Part shown: in pieces, positions 5,679 through 13,224 of the stretch
Layout: each line of letters starts with the position of its first letter
Position numbering within the stretch: the first letter of the stretch is position 1
Source of the DNA: JBLMZW01 sp050259035
GTDB taxonomy: Bacteria; Bacillota; Syntrophomonadia; Syntrophomonadales; DTU052
Assembly (NCBI GenBank): GCA_050259035.1
Contig: JBLMZW010000243.1
Span: 1-15,299 of the forward strand
Reading direction: 5' to 3'
Length of the DNA stretch: 15,299 nt
Program-made: the position numbers and the translations under genes
The notes under the pieces: model-generated
Database searches by the model: none
What the model was told of the DNA's origin: nothing
The model's input: the letters and a program-made list of their open reading frames with translations, nothing else

Positions 5679-6857
5679 ATGAGAGAAGCAGTAATTGTTA
5701 CAGGGGTTAGAACAGCAATCGGCAAAGCACCAAAAGGGACCCTTAAGGATATCAGACCTGAATTCTTAGGGAAAGTTGTGGTTGAAGGCGCAGTTGAAAG
5801 ACTGGGAGCCAATTTCGATAAGAGCTTGATCGAGGATGTCTTTATGGGATGCTCCTTCCCGGAATCCGAGCAGGGCTTAAATATGGCCCGGATAGTGGCA
5901 TTATTTGCTGGGCTGCCCGAAACCACCTGCGGGGTAACGATAAATCGTTTTTGTTCATCGGGACTACAGAGTGTAGCCATGGCCTGTGAACGGATTATAG
6001 CAGGCGGGGCTGAAATCATTATGGCGGCCGGAGTCGAGAGCATGAGCCGGGTATATATGAATCTGAAGCCCGCGCCTAATCCGGATGTCTGGGCAGTGGC
6101 ACCGAACGTGTACCTACCCATGGGGGCTACCGCGGAAAACGTGGCCCAAAAGTTTGGCATCACCAGAGAGGAACAGGATGCCCTGGCTTTAGCCAGCCAC
6201 CAGAAGGCAGCGGCTGCAATCAACTCGGGCCGGTTTGTTGATGAAATAGTTCCTGTTCCAGTAAAGAAACTGGTAACCGGTGAGGGTGATGATGCGGTTT
6301 ACGAGGATGTCATGTTTGCCCAGGACGAAGGAGTAAGATTTGATATTTCCTCCGAAAAACTGGCCGGCTTGCGTCCGGTTTTCAACGCTGAAGGTTCGGT
6401 TACCGCCGGCAGTTCATCCCAAACCAGTGATGGTGCGGCGGCAGTGGTTGTTATGTCAGCAGACAAGGCCAAGGAACTGGGATTGCGCCCAAGGTTGAAA
6501 TTCCGCAGCTTTGCGGTTGGTGGTGTTGACCCTGGCCTCATGGGTATTGGTCCGGTAGCGGCAATTCCCAAAGCACTTAAACTGGCTGGTCTGACCTTAA
6601 AAGATATTGGCTTGATTGAACTGAATGAAGCTTTTGCCTCTCAGGCGGTTTACTGCATTAAGACTCTGGGCCTTAATCCGAATATCGTCAATGTTAATGG
6701 CGGCGCAATAGCTCTGGGGCATCCACTGGGGTGCACGGGTACCAAACTTACGGTTCAGATAATGCACGAGATGGAGAAAAGGGGAGTTAAATACGGCATG
6801 GTTTCCATGTGTATCGGCGGCGGCATGGGAGCTGCAGGGATATATGAATTGATCTAA
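5679..6857 (+). CDS. Acetyl-CoA acetyltransferase (thiolase)
   Basis: 392 residues, full length for the family. It cleaves acetoacetyl-CoA (or a longer 3-ketoacyl-CoA) with CoA to acetyl-CoA, or runs in reverse, in the cytoplasm as a likely tetramer. All catalytic residues are visible: nucleophile C92 in NRFCSSGLQ, H348 in GHPLGCTG, and C378 in CIGGGMG. The N-terminal REAVIVTGVRTAIGK and the NEAFA motif before the C-terminal domain are also typical. The ribosome binding site GGAGGGAG starts 16 bases before ATG. It is the first gene of a five-gene plus-strand operon with CoA-transferase and acyl-CoA dehydrogenases, so degradative beta-oxidation is more likely than biosynthesis. Whether it prefers C4 or longer substrates cannot be told from sequence. 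Confidence 0.96.
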   Translation: MREAVIVTGVRTAIGKAPKGTLKDIRPEFLGKVVVEGAVERLGANFDKSLIEDVFMGCSFPESEQGLNMARIVALFAGLPETTCGVTINRFCSSGLQSVAMACERIIAGGAEIIMAAGVESMSRVYMNLKPAPNPDVWAVAPNVYLPMGATAENVAQKFGITREEQDALALASHQKAAAAINSGRFVDEIVPVPVKKLVTGEGDDAVYEDVMFAQDEGVRFDISSEKLAGLRPVFNAEGSVTAGSSSQTSDGAAAVVVMSADKAKELGLRPRLKFRSFAVGGVDPGLMGIGPVAAIPKALKLAGLTLKDIGLIELNEAFASQAVYCIKTLGLNPNIVNVNGGAIALGHPLGCTGTKLTVQIMHEMEKRGVKYGMVSMCIGGGMGAAGIYELI

Positions 6858-6885
6858 TTAAAGTAGCTCTGATAGGGGGGATATT

Positions 6886-7935
6886 ATGGCTAATCCTTAT
6901 ATCAGCGATGAACAGATGAGTCGATTAGTCGATTTTAAGGGTGCCCGGGAATATCATCTTCATAAAGACCGGAGTAAAAAAGATAAACGGATATCTTTAA
7001 ACGAAGCAGTCAGCGAATATGTCCACGATGGCGATATTATGACCGAGACCGCCTTTGGTTATGTTCGTGCTCCCTTACAGGCTTATCACGAGATTATCCG
7101 TCAGAAGAAAAAGAATATGATAGGCATGGGTGCGCCCATGACTAATTTCTCCTACCTGATGACCCTGGGCTGTGTGAACGCAATACATATGTCTTACATG
7201 GGAGCCGAAATGCGAGGCAATGACAAAAATTTCGGGCGCCTGATTAAAGCGGATGCATCTAGAATCATCACTCAGTGGAGCCACGGTTCTATGGCCTTGG
7301 GGTTTAAGGCGGCTCAATTGGGGATACCTTTTGTAGCCTCCAAACAGATGATAGGCTCGGATATGATAGAAAGAAACGATTATATAAAAGTTGTTAATAA
7401 TCCCCTGAATGACAAAGAAGATGATCCTGTTTGTTTGATTCCAGCTTTGTTCCCTGATTTTTGCATAATTCATGTACAGGAAGCTGACCGTTACGGAAAT
7501 GCAGTGATAAAGGGCCCAGCGGTCAATGATATTGCTCTGGCTGCTGCTTGCCGTCGGGTTATTATCACGGCGGAACGGATTGTGCCAGAAATGAAGATTC
7601 GTGACGACGGAATAGCCGCAATTCCTTTCTGGTATGTTGATGCGGTGGTTGATATGCCTTACGGGGCCTTGCCGGGTTGTTGTCCCGGACACTATTACTG
7701 GGCCCGGGAATGGTGGGAATGGCTCTTGCGGGTGGCTACTCCCAAGTCCGAGTCGGTTGATGATTTTATGAAGTACTGGATTTATGACTGCAAAGACCAG
7801 TTTGACTTCATTGAAAAACTGGGTGGCAGTCGTTTTTTGGATAAAATCCGTCAATTGATGCAGGCTGGTGAGGGCGATCTGGATGATTCAATTACTGATT
7901 TTTCCTATCAGGAAGTAATCCCTAAATGGGATTAG
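6886..7935 (+). CDS. Class I CoA-transferase, alpha subunit (glutaconate CoA-transferase A-like)
   Basis: 349 residues, somewhat longer than usual because of a charged N-terminal lead (YHLHKDRSKKDKR). The body follows the alpha subunit of GctAB-type class I CoA-transferases (SEYVHDGDIMTETAFGYVRAP, GCVNAIHMSYMG, HGSMALGFKAAQLGIPFV, HVQEADRYGNAVIKGP). The alpha subunit holds the oligomer and part of the CoA site; the catalytic Glu is on the beta subunit encoded next. It transfers CoA between acyl-CoA and a free carboxylic acid, with no ATP cost, in the cytoplasm. In this operon it probably activates a fatty acid at the expense of acetyl-CoA. The actual acid is not readable. A GGGGGG-rich ribosome binding site lies just before ATG. 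Confidence 0.88.
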   Translation: MANPYISDEQMSRLVDFKGAREYHLHKDRSKKDKRISLNEAVSEYVHDGDIMTETAFGYVRAPLQAYHEIIRQKKKNMIGMGAPMTNFSYLMTLGCVNAIHMSYMGAEMRGNDKNFGRLIKADASRIITQWSHGSMALGFKAAQLGIPFVASKQMIGSDMIERNDYIKVVNNPLNDKEDDPVCLIPALFPDFCIIHVQEADRYGNAVIKGPAVNDIALAAACRRVIITAERIVPEMKIRDDGIAAIPFWYVDAVVDMPYGALPGCCPGHYYWAREWWEWLLRVATPKSESVDDFMKYWIYDCKDQFDFIEKLGGSRFLDKIRQLMQAGEGDLDDSITDFSYQEVIPKWD

Positions 7936-7943
7936 AAAGGAGG
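7936..7943 (+). promoter_or_regulatory. Ribosome binding site of the CoA-transferase beta gene
   Basis: AAAGGAGG directly after the alpha stop, 6 bases before ATG 7950. It fixes the beta start there; the earlier in-frame ATG at 7926 lies inside the alpha gene and has no such site. Confidence 0.8.
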
Positions 7944-7949
7944 TATACC

Positions 7950-8732
7950 ATGAGTAATATGGAAGCGCCGAACCCGCTTGAGATGTTGGCTTACAACATA
8001 TCTCTGCAAATTGACGATGGACAGATAGTTTATGTGGGTACAGGCCTGCCGATGGTAGGTGCAATGTTAGCCAAAAAGACTCATGCCCCGAATATCACCA
8101 TGGTATACGAGAGCGGAGGGCAGGACCCTCTGGAGGGGGATATGCCGTGGTCAGTCGGATGTCCTTTTACCTTCCGCAAATCTCCAATGAGCATGGAAAT
8201 GGCGATCTCGTTCGGGCAATGTGCTGCCGGGTATGTTGATATTGCCTTTCAGGGCGGGGCCCAGATTGATATGTATGGCAATGTTAATACCTCGGTGATA
8301 GGAAGTTTTGAGAATCCCAGAGCAGTTCTTCCCGGCAGCGGCGGGGGGAATGATATCGGGTCACTAACCGAGAAGTCGGTTTTGGTGGGGTTAATGACTC
8401 CGGACCGGTTTCCTGAGAAGGTTGATTTTATCACCACCCCGGGCTATCTGACTGGTGGAGACTCGCGCCAAAAGGCTGGTTTATTAGGGGGACCCATCGC
8501 TGTGGTAACCCAGGTCGGAGTCTTTGATTTCGAACCCACCAGCAAAAGGATGCGTATTAAAGGTCTTAATCCGGGAATGACGGTTGAGATTGCCCAGGCC
8601 TGCACCGGTTTTGAACTTCTGGTGCCTTCAGGAGAAATGCCGGTAATTCCAGCTCCTTCGGATAATATTCTAGAGGTTCTGCGCAATCAGGTTGATCCGC
8701 GCAAGGTGTTTATTAAATTTCCCCCAAGGTAG
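7950..8732 (+). CDS. Class I CoA-transferase, beta subunit (glutaconate CoA-transferase B-like)
   Basis: 260 residues from the ATG selected by the AAAGGAGG site. It carries the active-site glutamate that forms the glutamyl-CoA thioester: E54 in VYESGG, the same residue number as the catalytic Glu of the Acidaminococcus glutaconate CoA-transferase beta subunit. Other family marks are IVYVGTGLPMVGAMLAK near the N-terminus, QIDMYGNVNTSVIGS and PGSGGGNDIGS. It works as a heteromer with the alpha subunit, whose gene ends 14 bases upstream. In context its likely job is activating fatty acids for beta-oxidation, with acetyl-CoA made by the thiolase as donor. Family and catalysis are strong; the substrate is inferred. 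Confidence 0.9.
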   Translation: MSNMEAPNPLEMLAYNISLQIDDGQIVYVGTGLPMVGAMLAKKTHAPNITMVYESGGQDPLEGDMPWSVGCPFTFRKSPMSMEMAISFGQCAAGYVDIAFQGGAQIDMYGNVNTSVIGSFENPRAVLPGSGGGNDIGSLTEKSVLVGLMTPDRFPEKVDFITTPGYLTGGDSRQKAGLLGGPIAVVTQVGVFDFEPTSKRMRIKGLNPGMTVEIAQACTGFELLVPSGEMPVIPAPSDNILEVLRNQVDPRKVFIKFPPR

Positions 8733-8751
8733 TTAAAAGGGGAGAATTATC

Positions 8752-8778
8752 ATGTTAGGGGGGCCCCCGGGAAAATGA
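8752..8778 (+). CDS. Possible 8-codon leader peptide MLGGPPGK
   Basis: An ATG at 8752 with AGGGGAG 7 bases upstream (8738-8744) opens an 8-residue frame ending in TGA at 8776-8778. The codons run Gly-Gly-Pro-Pro-Gly; PPG is a well known ribosome-stalling motif that depends on EF-P. The frame overlaps the 5' arm of the hairpin in the next feature. Short frames arise by chance, so this is a proposal only, but spacing and position are good. Confidence 0.35.
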   Translation: MLGGPPGK

Positions 8779-8805
8779 GATACTGGGGGCCATAACCCCA
8801 TTTTT
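8762..8805 (+). promoter_or_regulatory. Possible attenuator: mutually exclusive hairpins in the operon
   Basis: GGCCCCC (8762-8768) can pair with GGGGGCC (8785-8791), giving a 7-bp GC stem. The same G run can instead pair as TGGGG (8784-8788) with CCCCA (8796-8800), a short stem directly followed by TTTTT (8801-8805), which is terminator-like. The two cannot form together. The 5' arm lies inside the possible leader peptide. It may tune expression of the acyl-CoA dehydrogenase genes relative to thiolase and CoA-transferase; alternatively it is an mRNA processing or stability stem. Confidence 0.4.
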
Positions 8806-8830
8806 AGGGAAATCGGGAGAGTGATAATTA

Positions 8831-10657
8831 ATGGCAACTAACTTTCTTTTTGACTCCAGGGATCACAGGTTTATTTTTAACGAATGGCTGGATATGAACA
8901 AGTTGCTTTCCTGCGATGTTTTTAAGGATTACTATACCCTGGAGGATTTCGATACCTATTTGACCCAGGGTTTGAAAATGGCTAAAGAAATCCTGGCTCC
9001 GGTTAATGATGATGCCGATGGGATCGGAGCCCGATTCGCGGAGGGCGGCGTCATCACCCCCGCTTCTTTTAAAAAAGCCTACCAGGCAATAACGGAAGCC
9101 GGTCTGGGGGCCCAGTTCGCGGATCGTGAATCAGAGGGCCGGATGCCACTGGTTTTGGTTGGAGCAATAAACGAAATGTTCAGTGCCGCCTGTTCTTCCA
9201 TTATTCATTACTGGGGCCTTACTGCCGGAGCAGCCCGGGTGATTCAGGATTTTGCCGATGAAAAATCCAAAAACCTGTTCCTGCCCAGGATGTTTAGCGG
9301 GGAATGGGGAGGAACCATGAATTTAACCGAGCCCGGGGCCGGCTCTGACGTAGGCGACCTGTCAACTCGTGCCTATCCTACCGATGTGCCGGGGATATAC
9401 AGGATAAAAGGGGTTAAACAATTCATCACCTGCGGTGACCACGATTTAACCGATAATATCATCCACCTGGTGTTGGCCCGAATTGAAGGCGGGAAAGCGG
9501 GCACATCCGGCATATCCCTTTTTATTGTGCCTAAATACTGGGTAAATGATGATGGCAGCCTGGGTGAGTTTAATGATGTTCAAACGGTTGGCATTGAACA
9601 CAAGATGGGTTATCGGGGTTCAGCCACCTGCGCCCTGTCCTATGGAGAAAACAACGCCTGTAAAGGTATTCTTTTAGGTCAGCCTCCGGCAGAGGATGGC
9701 AAAGCCCAGGGCATGGCCCAGATGTTCAAAATGATGAATGAAGAACGGATGAACGTATGTACCATGTCATTATCATTGGCCAATATTGCCTACCATAATG
9801 CGGTCGAGTATGCCAGGCAAAGGGTCCAGGGCCGCCTCCTAACAGATCCCAAAGGCTCTCGCCAGGTCCTGATCAAACATGAAGATGTCCGCAGAATGTT
9901 GTTATACCAAAAGTCATGCATTGAAGCCATAAGAGCCATGCTAACCCAGACCCTATACTATATTGACCTGGCCAATGACAGCACTGACCCGGAAGAAAAA
10001 GAATTTGCCGAACTTATGAGCCAGATAAACATACCGCTATGCAAGGCTTATGGGTCCGACATGTCATGGAAACTGACTGCCGAGGCCATCCAGGTATATG
10101 GGGGTTATGGCTATACCGAGGATTATCCGGTCGCCCAGGCAGCCCGCGATTGTAAAATACACTCGATATGGGAAGGAACCAACTACATACAATCTCTGGA
10201 CCTCATCGGGAGAAAGATGATGATGGGCGGAGGTAAACCATTTTTCAAATGGATGAAACAGATAAGCCAGTTCGTAGAAGCTAATCAGACCTGGCCGGGG
10301 ATGGAGAAAGAGATAAATATGATGGCCAGAGCGCTCCAGGAATACCAGGAGATTTTGGGTCTGCTTCAAGGTTATATGAAGGAAGGACAAATATCCATGA
10401 TGCCTCTTTTCGCGACCCGGATTCTTCATTCCACTGCTATGTTATACTGTGGTTATCTGATTTTGAGCCAGGCCAAAATTGCCCAGTCTAAGCTGCAGGA
10501 ACTGGGTGATGCCCATTATGATGCTCCATTCTACAAAGGGAAGATTGCCGGTGCCAAGTTCTTCGTTATGAATGTAGTACCTGAAATATTCGCTACCAAA
10601 ATAGCTTTTGAATCATCTGATGTATCGGCTCTGGATATTCCCGAAGGGGCTTTCTAG
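8831..10657 (+). CDS. Acyl-CoA dehydrogenase, large (about 600-residue) DmdC-like class
   Basis: 608 residues, about 220 more than the classic short-chain enzyme. Residues to about 460 form the dehydrogenase core: MNLTEPGAGSD at 163-173 contacts FAD and substrate, GIEHKMGYRGSATCAL is the middle-domain loop, YARQRVQGR the conserved Arg region, and IWEGTNYIQ gives the catalytic base E448. The remaining C-terminal part is a mostly helical extension seen in the DmdC-type and related 600-residue dehydrogenases. It would oxidise an acyl-CoA to enoyl-CoA with ETF as acceptor, in the cytoplasm. GGGAG at 8815-8819 lies 11 bases before ATG, a rather loose spacing, and a possible attenuator stands before it. 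Substrate is probably a saturated fatty acyl-CoA by operon context; a branched or substituted acyl group is possible. Confidence 0.92.
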   Translation: MATNFLFDSRDHRFIFNEWLDMNKLLSCDVFKDYYTLEDFDTYLTQGLKMAKEILAPVNDDADGIGARFAEGGVITPASFKKAYQAITEAGLGAQFADRESEGRMPLVLVGAINEMFSAACSSIIHYWGLTAGAARVIQDFADEKSKNLFLPRMFSGEWGGTMNLTEPGAGSDVGDLSTRAYPTDVPGIYRIKGVKQFITCGDHDLTDNIIHLVLARIEGGKAGTSGISLFIVPKYWVNDDGSLGEFNDVQTVGIEHKMGYRGSATCALSYGENNACKGILLGQPPAEDGKAQGMAQMFKMMNEERMNVCTMSLSLANIAYHNAVEYARQRVQGRLLTDPKGSRQVLIKHEDVRRMLLYQKSCIEAIRAMLTQTLYYIDLANDSTDPEEKEFAELMSQINIPLCKAYGSDMSWKLTAEAIQVYGGYGYTEDYPVAQAARDCKIHSIWEGTNYIQSLDLIGRKMMMGGGKPFFKWMKQISQFVEANQTWPGMEKEINMMARALQEYQEILGLLQGYMKEGQISMMPLFATRILHSTAMLYCGYLILSQAKIAQSKLQELGDAHYDAPFYKGKIAGAKFFVMNVVPEIFATKIAFESSDVSALDIPEGAF

Positions 10658-10703
10658 ATTAGATAAAATAATATAGATACTGTAGCAAAAGGGAGGGTTT
10701 CAT

Positions 10704-12299
10704 ATGTCGTTTCCAACCAGAAAAAACCCTTATAGTTTCGAGGCGTTTCTGGAATGGAGAAATAATGTTGACTTTTATGCCGATGACCCGTTCATTCAGA
10801 AGGTTATAAAGTACTACACGGGGGATGAATGGAAGGGTATCGACCAGGCAGCCCGGGAAATATCGCCTAAGGTTTCATTCCGTTGGAATAAGATGGCGGA
10901 AACAAGCGCCAGGCCGGAAGAACGCCCCTATGTTATCCACTATGATGGCCATAACAGAAGAATTGATCGGATTGTACGTCCCCACGAAGTATTGACCATG
11001 GAAAAGGAGATCTTTGGAGAAGGTATTTTCTCCAAAAACACTTCCCCCTGGGTCAAACTAATCAAGATGTATTTGATATATCAAAATGGGGAAGCCAGCA
11101 TCGCCTGTCCCATGACCTGCACTGAAGGGGCGGTCGCCATAATGGGAAAATACGCCGATAGTCCTGAAGTAAAACCGATTCTACAGCATATGCAGGAAGG
11201 GATAGATGGGGATTTCGCCATTGGAGCCCAATACTTATCAGAAATCCAGGGAGGTTCCGACGTAGAGGCTAATGTATTGGAAGCGGTTAATGAAGACGGG
11301 GTATGGAAACTGTATGGGACCAAGTTTTTCTGCTCCGCCACTCATGCCGATTACGTAATGGTAACCGCCAAACCTCAGGGATCAGAAAAAGTTGCTCTGT
11401 TTGTAATGCCATCCTGGCTGCCGGGCAACAAGGAAAAAGAGGTCAGAAACGGGTATACCATTGACCGTATTAAGTGGAAGATGGGAACCAGTGAATTGAC
11501 CACTGCAGAGATTACCTTTAACGGTGCCGTGGCTTATCCAGTAGGATCTCTGGATCGAGGAGTAGCGAATGTCGTCGGGGTGGTATTAACCTTTTCCCGT
11601 TTAACTGTAGGGCTTTCAGCCGCTGCCTTCATGACCAGAGCCGTCAGGGAAGCTCTCCAATACTCGAAATTCAGGGATCAGTTCGGGATTAAGATAGAAA
11701 AGTTCCCGCTCCTGGCCTATCAGCTGGGGAATCTTGAAAGAGCCGCCAAAAGAACCACGGCTGCCGCTTTTAAATTGTACAAAGAATTTTTATCCTTGCC
11801 CGGTGGCTTGAAAGGTGGCCTGGGCGAGGACGAACCGCTGGAAATTAGACAAAAGCGCTTTGAGATTCGGGAACTTATTATGCTGCAGAAAATAGCCGCT
11901 TCCTGGGACTGCACGGATGTCCTGCGGGGGGCCATGTCGGTCTTTGGTGGTCACGGCGTAATGGAAGATTTCTCAGTGCTGCCCAGACTGTATCGTGATT
12001 CCGCCATTAATGAACTGTGGGAAGGACCGAGAAACGTATTGCTGACCCAGATGCACCGGGATTTTCAGCGGGCTTCCCAATGGTATCAACCGGCGGATTT
12101 TGTTAGAAACATATTAAAGGATGCCGACCCGGCAACAGTGGAAGGCCTGGCGGAGGAAATGACCGCCCTATTGGCCCATCCGAGTTTGCTGGTGTTGGAC
12201 GATGAGACCCTTAAAGTCTGCAGGAGATGGGATCAGTTCTGCGGCGATCTATATCACGCCTACCAGGATATAGCTTTGGCAGAAGTTGAAAATTCCTAG
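10704..12299 (+). CDS. AidB-like acyl-CoA dehydrogenase
   Basis: 531 residues. The layout is that of the AidB-like clade: long N-terminal part, CTEGAVAIMGKYADS, then SEIQGGSD at 179-186 in place of the usual TEPxxGSD, KMGTSELTTAEITF, YSKFRDQFG, FGGHGVMED, and LWEGPRNVL carrying E440 at the catalytic-base position, with Pro instead of Thr after EG. It therefore is probably a working flavin dehydrogenase, not just a DNA-associated AidB. AGGGAGG precedes the ATG by about 8 bases. It is the last gene of the thiolase operon and the third acyl-CoA dehydrogenase in the window, each of a different subfamily. Substrate is unknown. Confidence 0.88.
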   Translation: MSFPTRKNPYSFEAFLEWRNNVDFYADDPFIQKVIKYYTGDEWKGIDQAAREISPKVSFRWNKMAETSARPEERPYVIHYDGHNRRIDRIVRPHEVLTMEKEIFGEGIFSKNTSPWVKLIKMYLIYQNGEASIACPMTCTEGAVAIMGKYADSPEVKPILQHMQEGIDGDFAIGAQYLSEIQGGSDVEANVLEAVNEDGVWKLYGTKFFCSATHADYVMVTAKPQGSEKVALFVMPSWLPGNKEKEVRNGYTIDRIKWKMGTSELTTAEITFNGAVAYPVGSLDRGVANVVGVVLTFSRLTVGLSAAAFMTRAVREALQYSKFRDQFGIKIEKFPLLAYQLGNLERAAKRTTAAAFKLYKEFLSLPGGLKGGLGEDEPLEIRQKRFEIRELIMLQKIAASWDCTDVLRGAMSVFGGHGVMEDFSVLPRLYRDSAINELWEGPRNVLLTQMHRDFQRASQWYQPADFVRNILKDADPATVEGLAEEMTALLAHPSLLVLDDETLKVCRRWDQFCGDLYHAYQDIALAEVENS

Positions 12300-12339
12300 T
12301 TCGTAGAGATAGGCCTAAACCGATATCTAAATGAAGGAA

Positions 12340-12370
12340 AGAGAGATCCTCTTGAATCGGGGATCTCTCT
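12340..12370. terminator. Stem-loop terminator, probably shared by two converging operons
   Basis: AGAGAGATCC (12340-12349) and GGATCTCTCT (12361-12370) form a perfect 10-bp stem with an 11-base loop. It lies 40 bases after the last dehydrogenase gene and 65 bases beyond the end of the converging MotA-like gene. The T tracts are weak on both sides (CAGTTTATT on plus, TTTCCTTC on minus), so efficiency is uncertain. The rest of 12300-12434 holds nothing recognisable. Confidence 0.65.
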
Positions 12371-12434
12371 CAGTTTATTACTATAAGTATGGCGGGGTTT
12401 ATAACAGCTGCCTTTCTTCTGAGCGTATAATTTG

Positions 12435-12902
12435 CTATTCACCAGCATCTGAATTAGCAACAACCAGCTTGCGGATTATGCTGCTTTTCATTGGAGTCAG
12501 CAGTATAGCTCTTAAACCAAACCCCAGCAGCAAAGAAATCATTGCCATTGCCAATTGGGTACTTAACCGGGATACATCGGTAAGACTTGAAAGGATACCG
12601 ATTATTGCAAGTACAATAATGGTGAATGACCAGTAAAGTATAGATGATTCCAGATTTTTGATTATCTCTACCTCCAGCCGATATGCAGATATACGATCCA
12701 GGTCGACGCGATGCGAAAACGAGTCCTTAAACGCATCCCCGATTTCCCGCAGGCTGAAAGAGAATGCGGTACTCAGAAAAGGGCCAAGCAGTAAGGGGAC
12801 AATAACGGGGCCTACCAAAAGCGTTATCGGAGAACTTCCCTCCAAAGAGAAAACTCCAAGGGCCAGTATAAACGAGACAACAACGATCAGTATTTTTTTC
12901 AT
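12435..12902 (-). CDS. Compact four-helix membrane protein resembling MotA/ExbB
   Basis: 155 residues with four predicted membrane segments (about 3-20, 25-50, 86-108 and 114-135). The first half (LALGVFSLEGSSPITLLVG, a Gly/Pro hydrophobic helix, then FSLREIGDAFKDSF) resembles the MotA N-terminus. The end (QLAMAMISLLLGFGLRAILL, then TPMKSSIIRK) resembles the last MotA helix. The cytoplasmic loop is only about 35 residues instead of 100 or more in a true flagellar MotA, and no MotB gene is adjacent. It starts 4 bases after the putative anti-sigma gene with GGAG lying over that gene's stop, so it is coupled to the sigma operon. It may be a membrane partner of sigma control. The MotA relation is by eye and not certain. 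Confidence 0.6.
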   Translation of the reverse strand: MKKILIVVVSFILALGVFSLEGSSPITLLVGPVIVPLLLGPFLSTAFSFSLREIGDAFKDSFSHRVDLDRISAYRLEVEIIKNLESSILYWSFTIIVLAIIGILSSLTDVSRLSTQLAMAMISLLLGFGLRAILLTPMKSSIIRKLVVANSDAGE

Positions 12903-12906
12903 AGGG

Positions 12907-13224
12907 CTATCTCCTTTCGTTTAAGAATGCTGATTTGAAGTTAAATGAAATTTGTTTGGTAATACTAACTGTATTTTCAGCCAGCCTTTGCTGCTGTTTA
13001 TACCTGTCGTCAGAATGAATGGCGAAACCTAAGGCCATAGAGATAATAATCGTCATACATGCCAGTCCGTAACTCCAGGTTGGCGCATCAAACCACCAAC
13101 CCCTGCATTTCTTGGGGGCGTGTTCGGGGATTGCCCCGGATCTTTGGATGATTTTCTCAGTTAAATCCGGGGGACATTTTTCAAGAGGGAGATTTTTAAT
13201 TAGATAGCAGTAATTGTTACGCAT
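12907..13224 (-). CDS. Putative membrane anti-sigma factor
   Basis: 105 residues starting at the ATG at 13224, whose ATGCGTAA overlaps the sigma factor's stop, with GGGGAAAG just upstream; an in-frame ATG at 13236 lacks a site. The cytoplasmic part (1-48) has KNLPLEKCPPDLTEKIIQR but no H-x3-C-x2-C zinc motif of ZAS anti-sigma factors. One membrane helix follows (about 50-69, WSYGLACMTIIISMALGFAI), then a short outer tail of about 35 residues. Its role is inferred from position between an ECF sigma gene and a membrane protein; sequence similarity to known anti-sigma domains is not evident to me. Confidence 0.6.
   Translation of the reverse strand: MRNNYCYLIKNLPLEKCPPDLTEKIIQRSGAIPEHAPKKCRGWWFDAPTWSYGLACMTIIISMALGFAIHSDDRYKQQQRLAENTVSITKQISFNFKSAFLNERR

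Noticed and set aside
7075..7854. Long open frame (259 codons) on the minus strand inside the CoA-transferase alpha gene
   Set aside because: It is antisense to a clearly conserved enzyme, has no ribosome binding site and a composition rich in His, Ile and Asn without domain character. It is a by-product of the codon pattern of the real gene.
12331..12636. Plus-strand open frame over the end of the MotA-like gene
   Set aside because: It covers the terminator stem and lies antisense to a membrane protein with coupled start. Its translation has no recognisable features.
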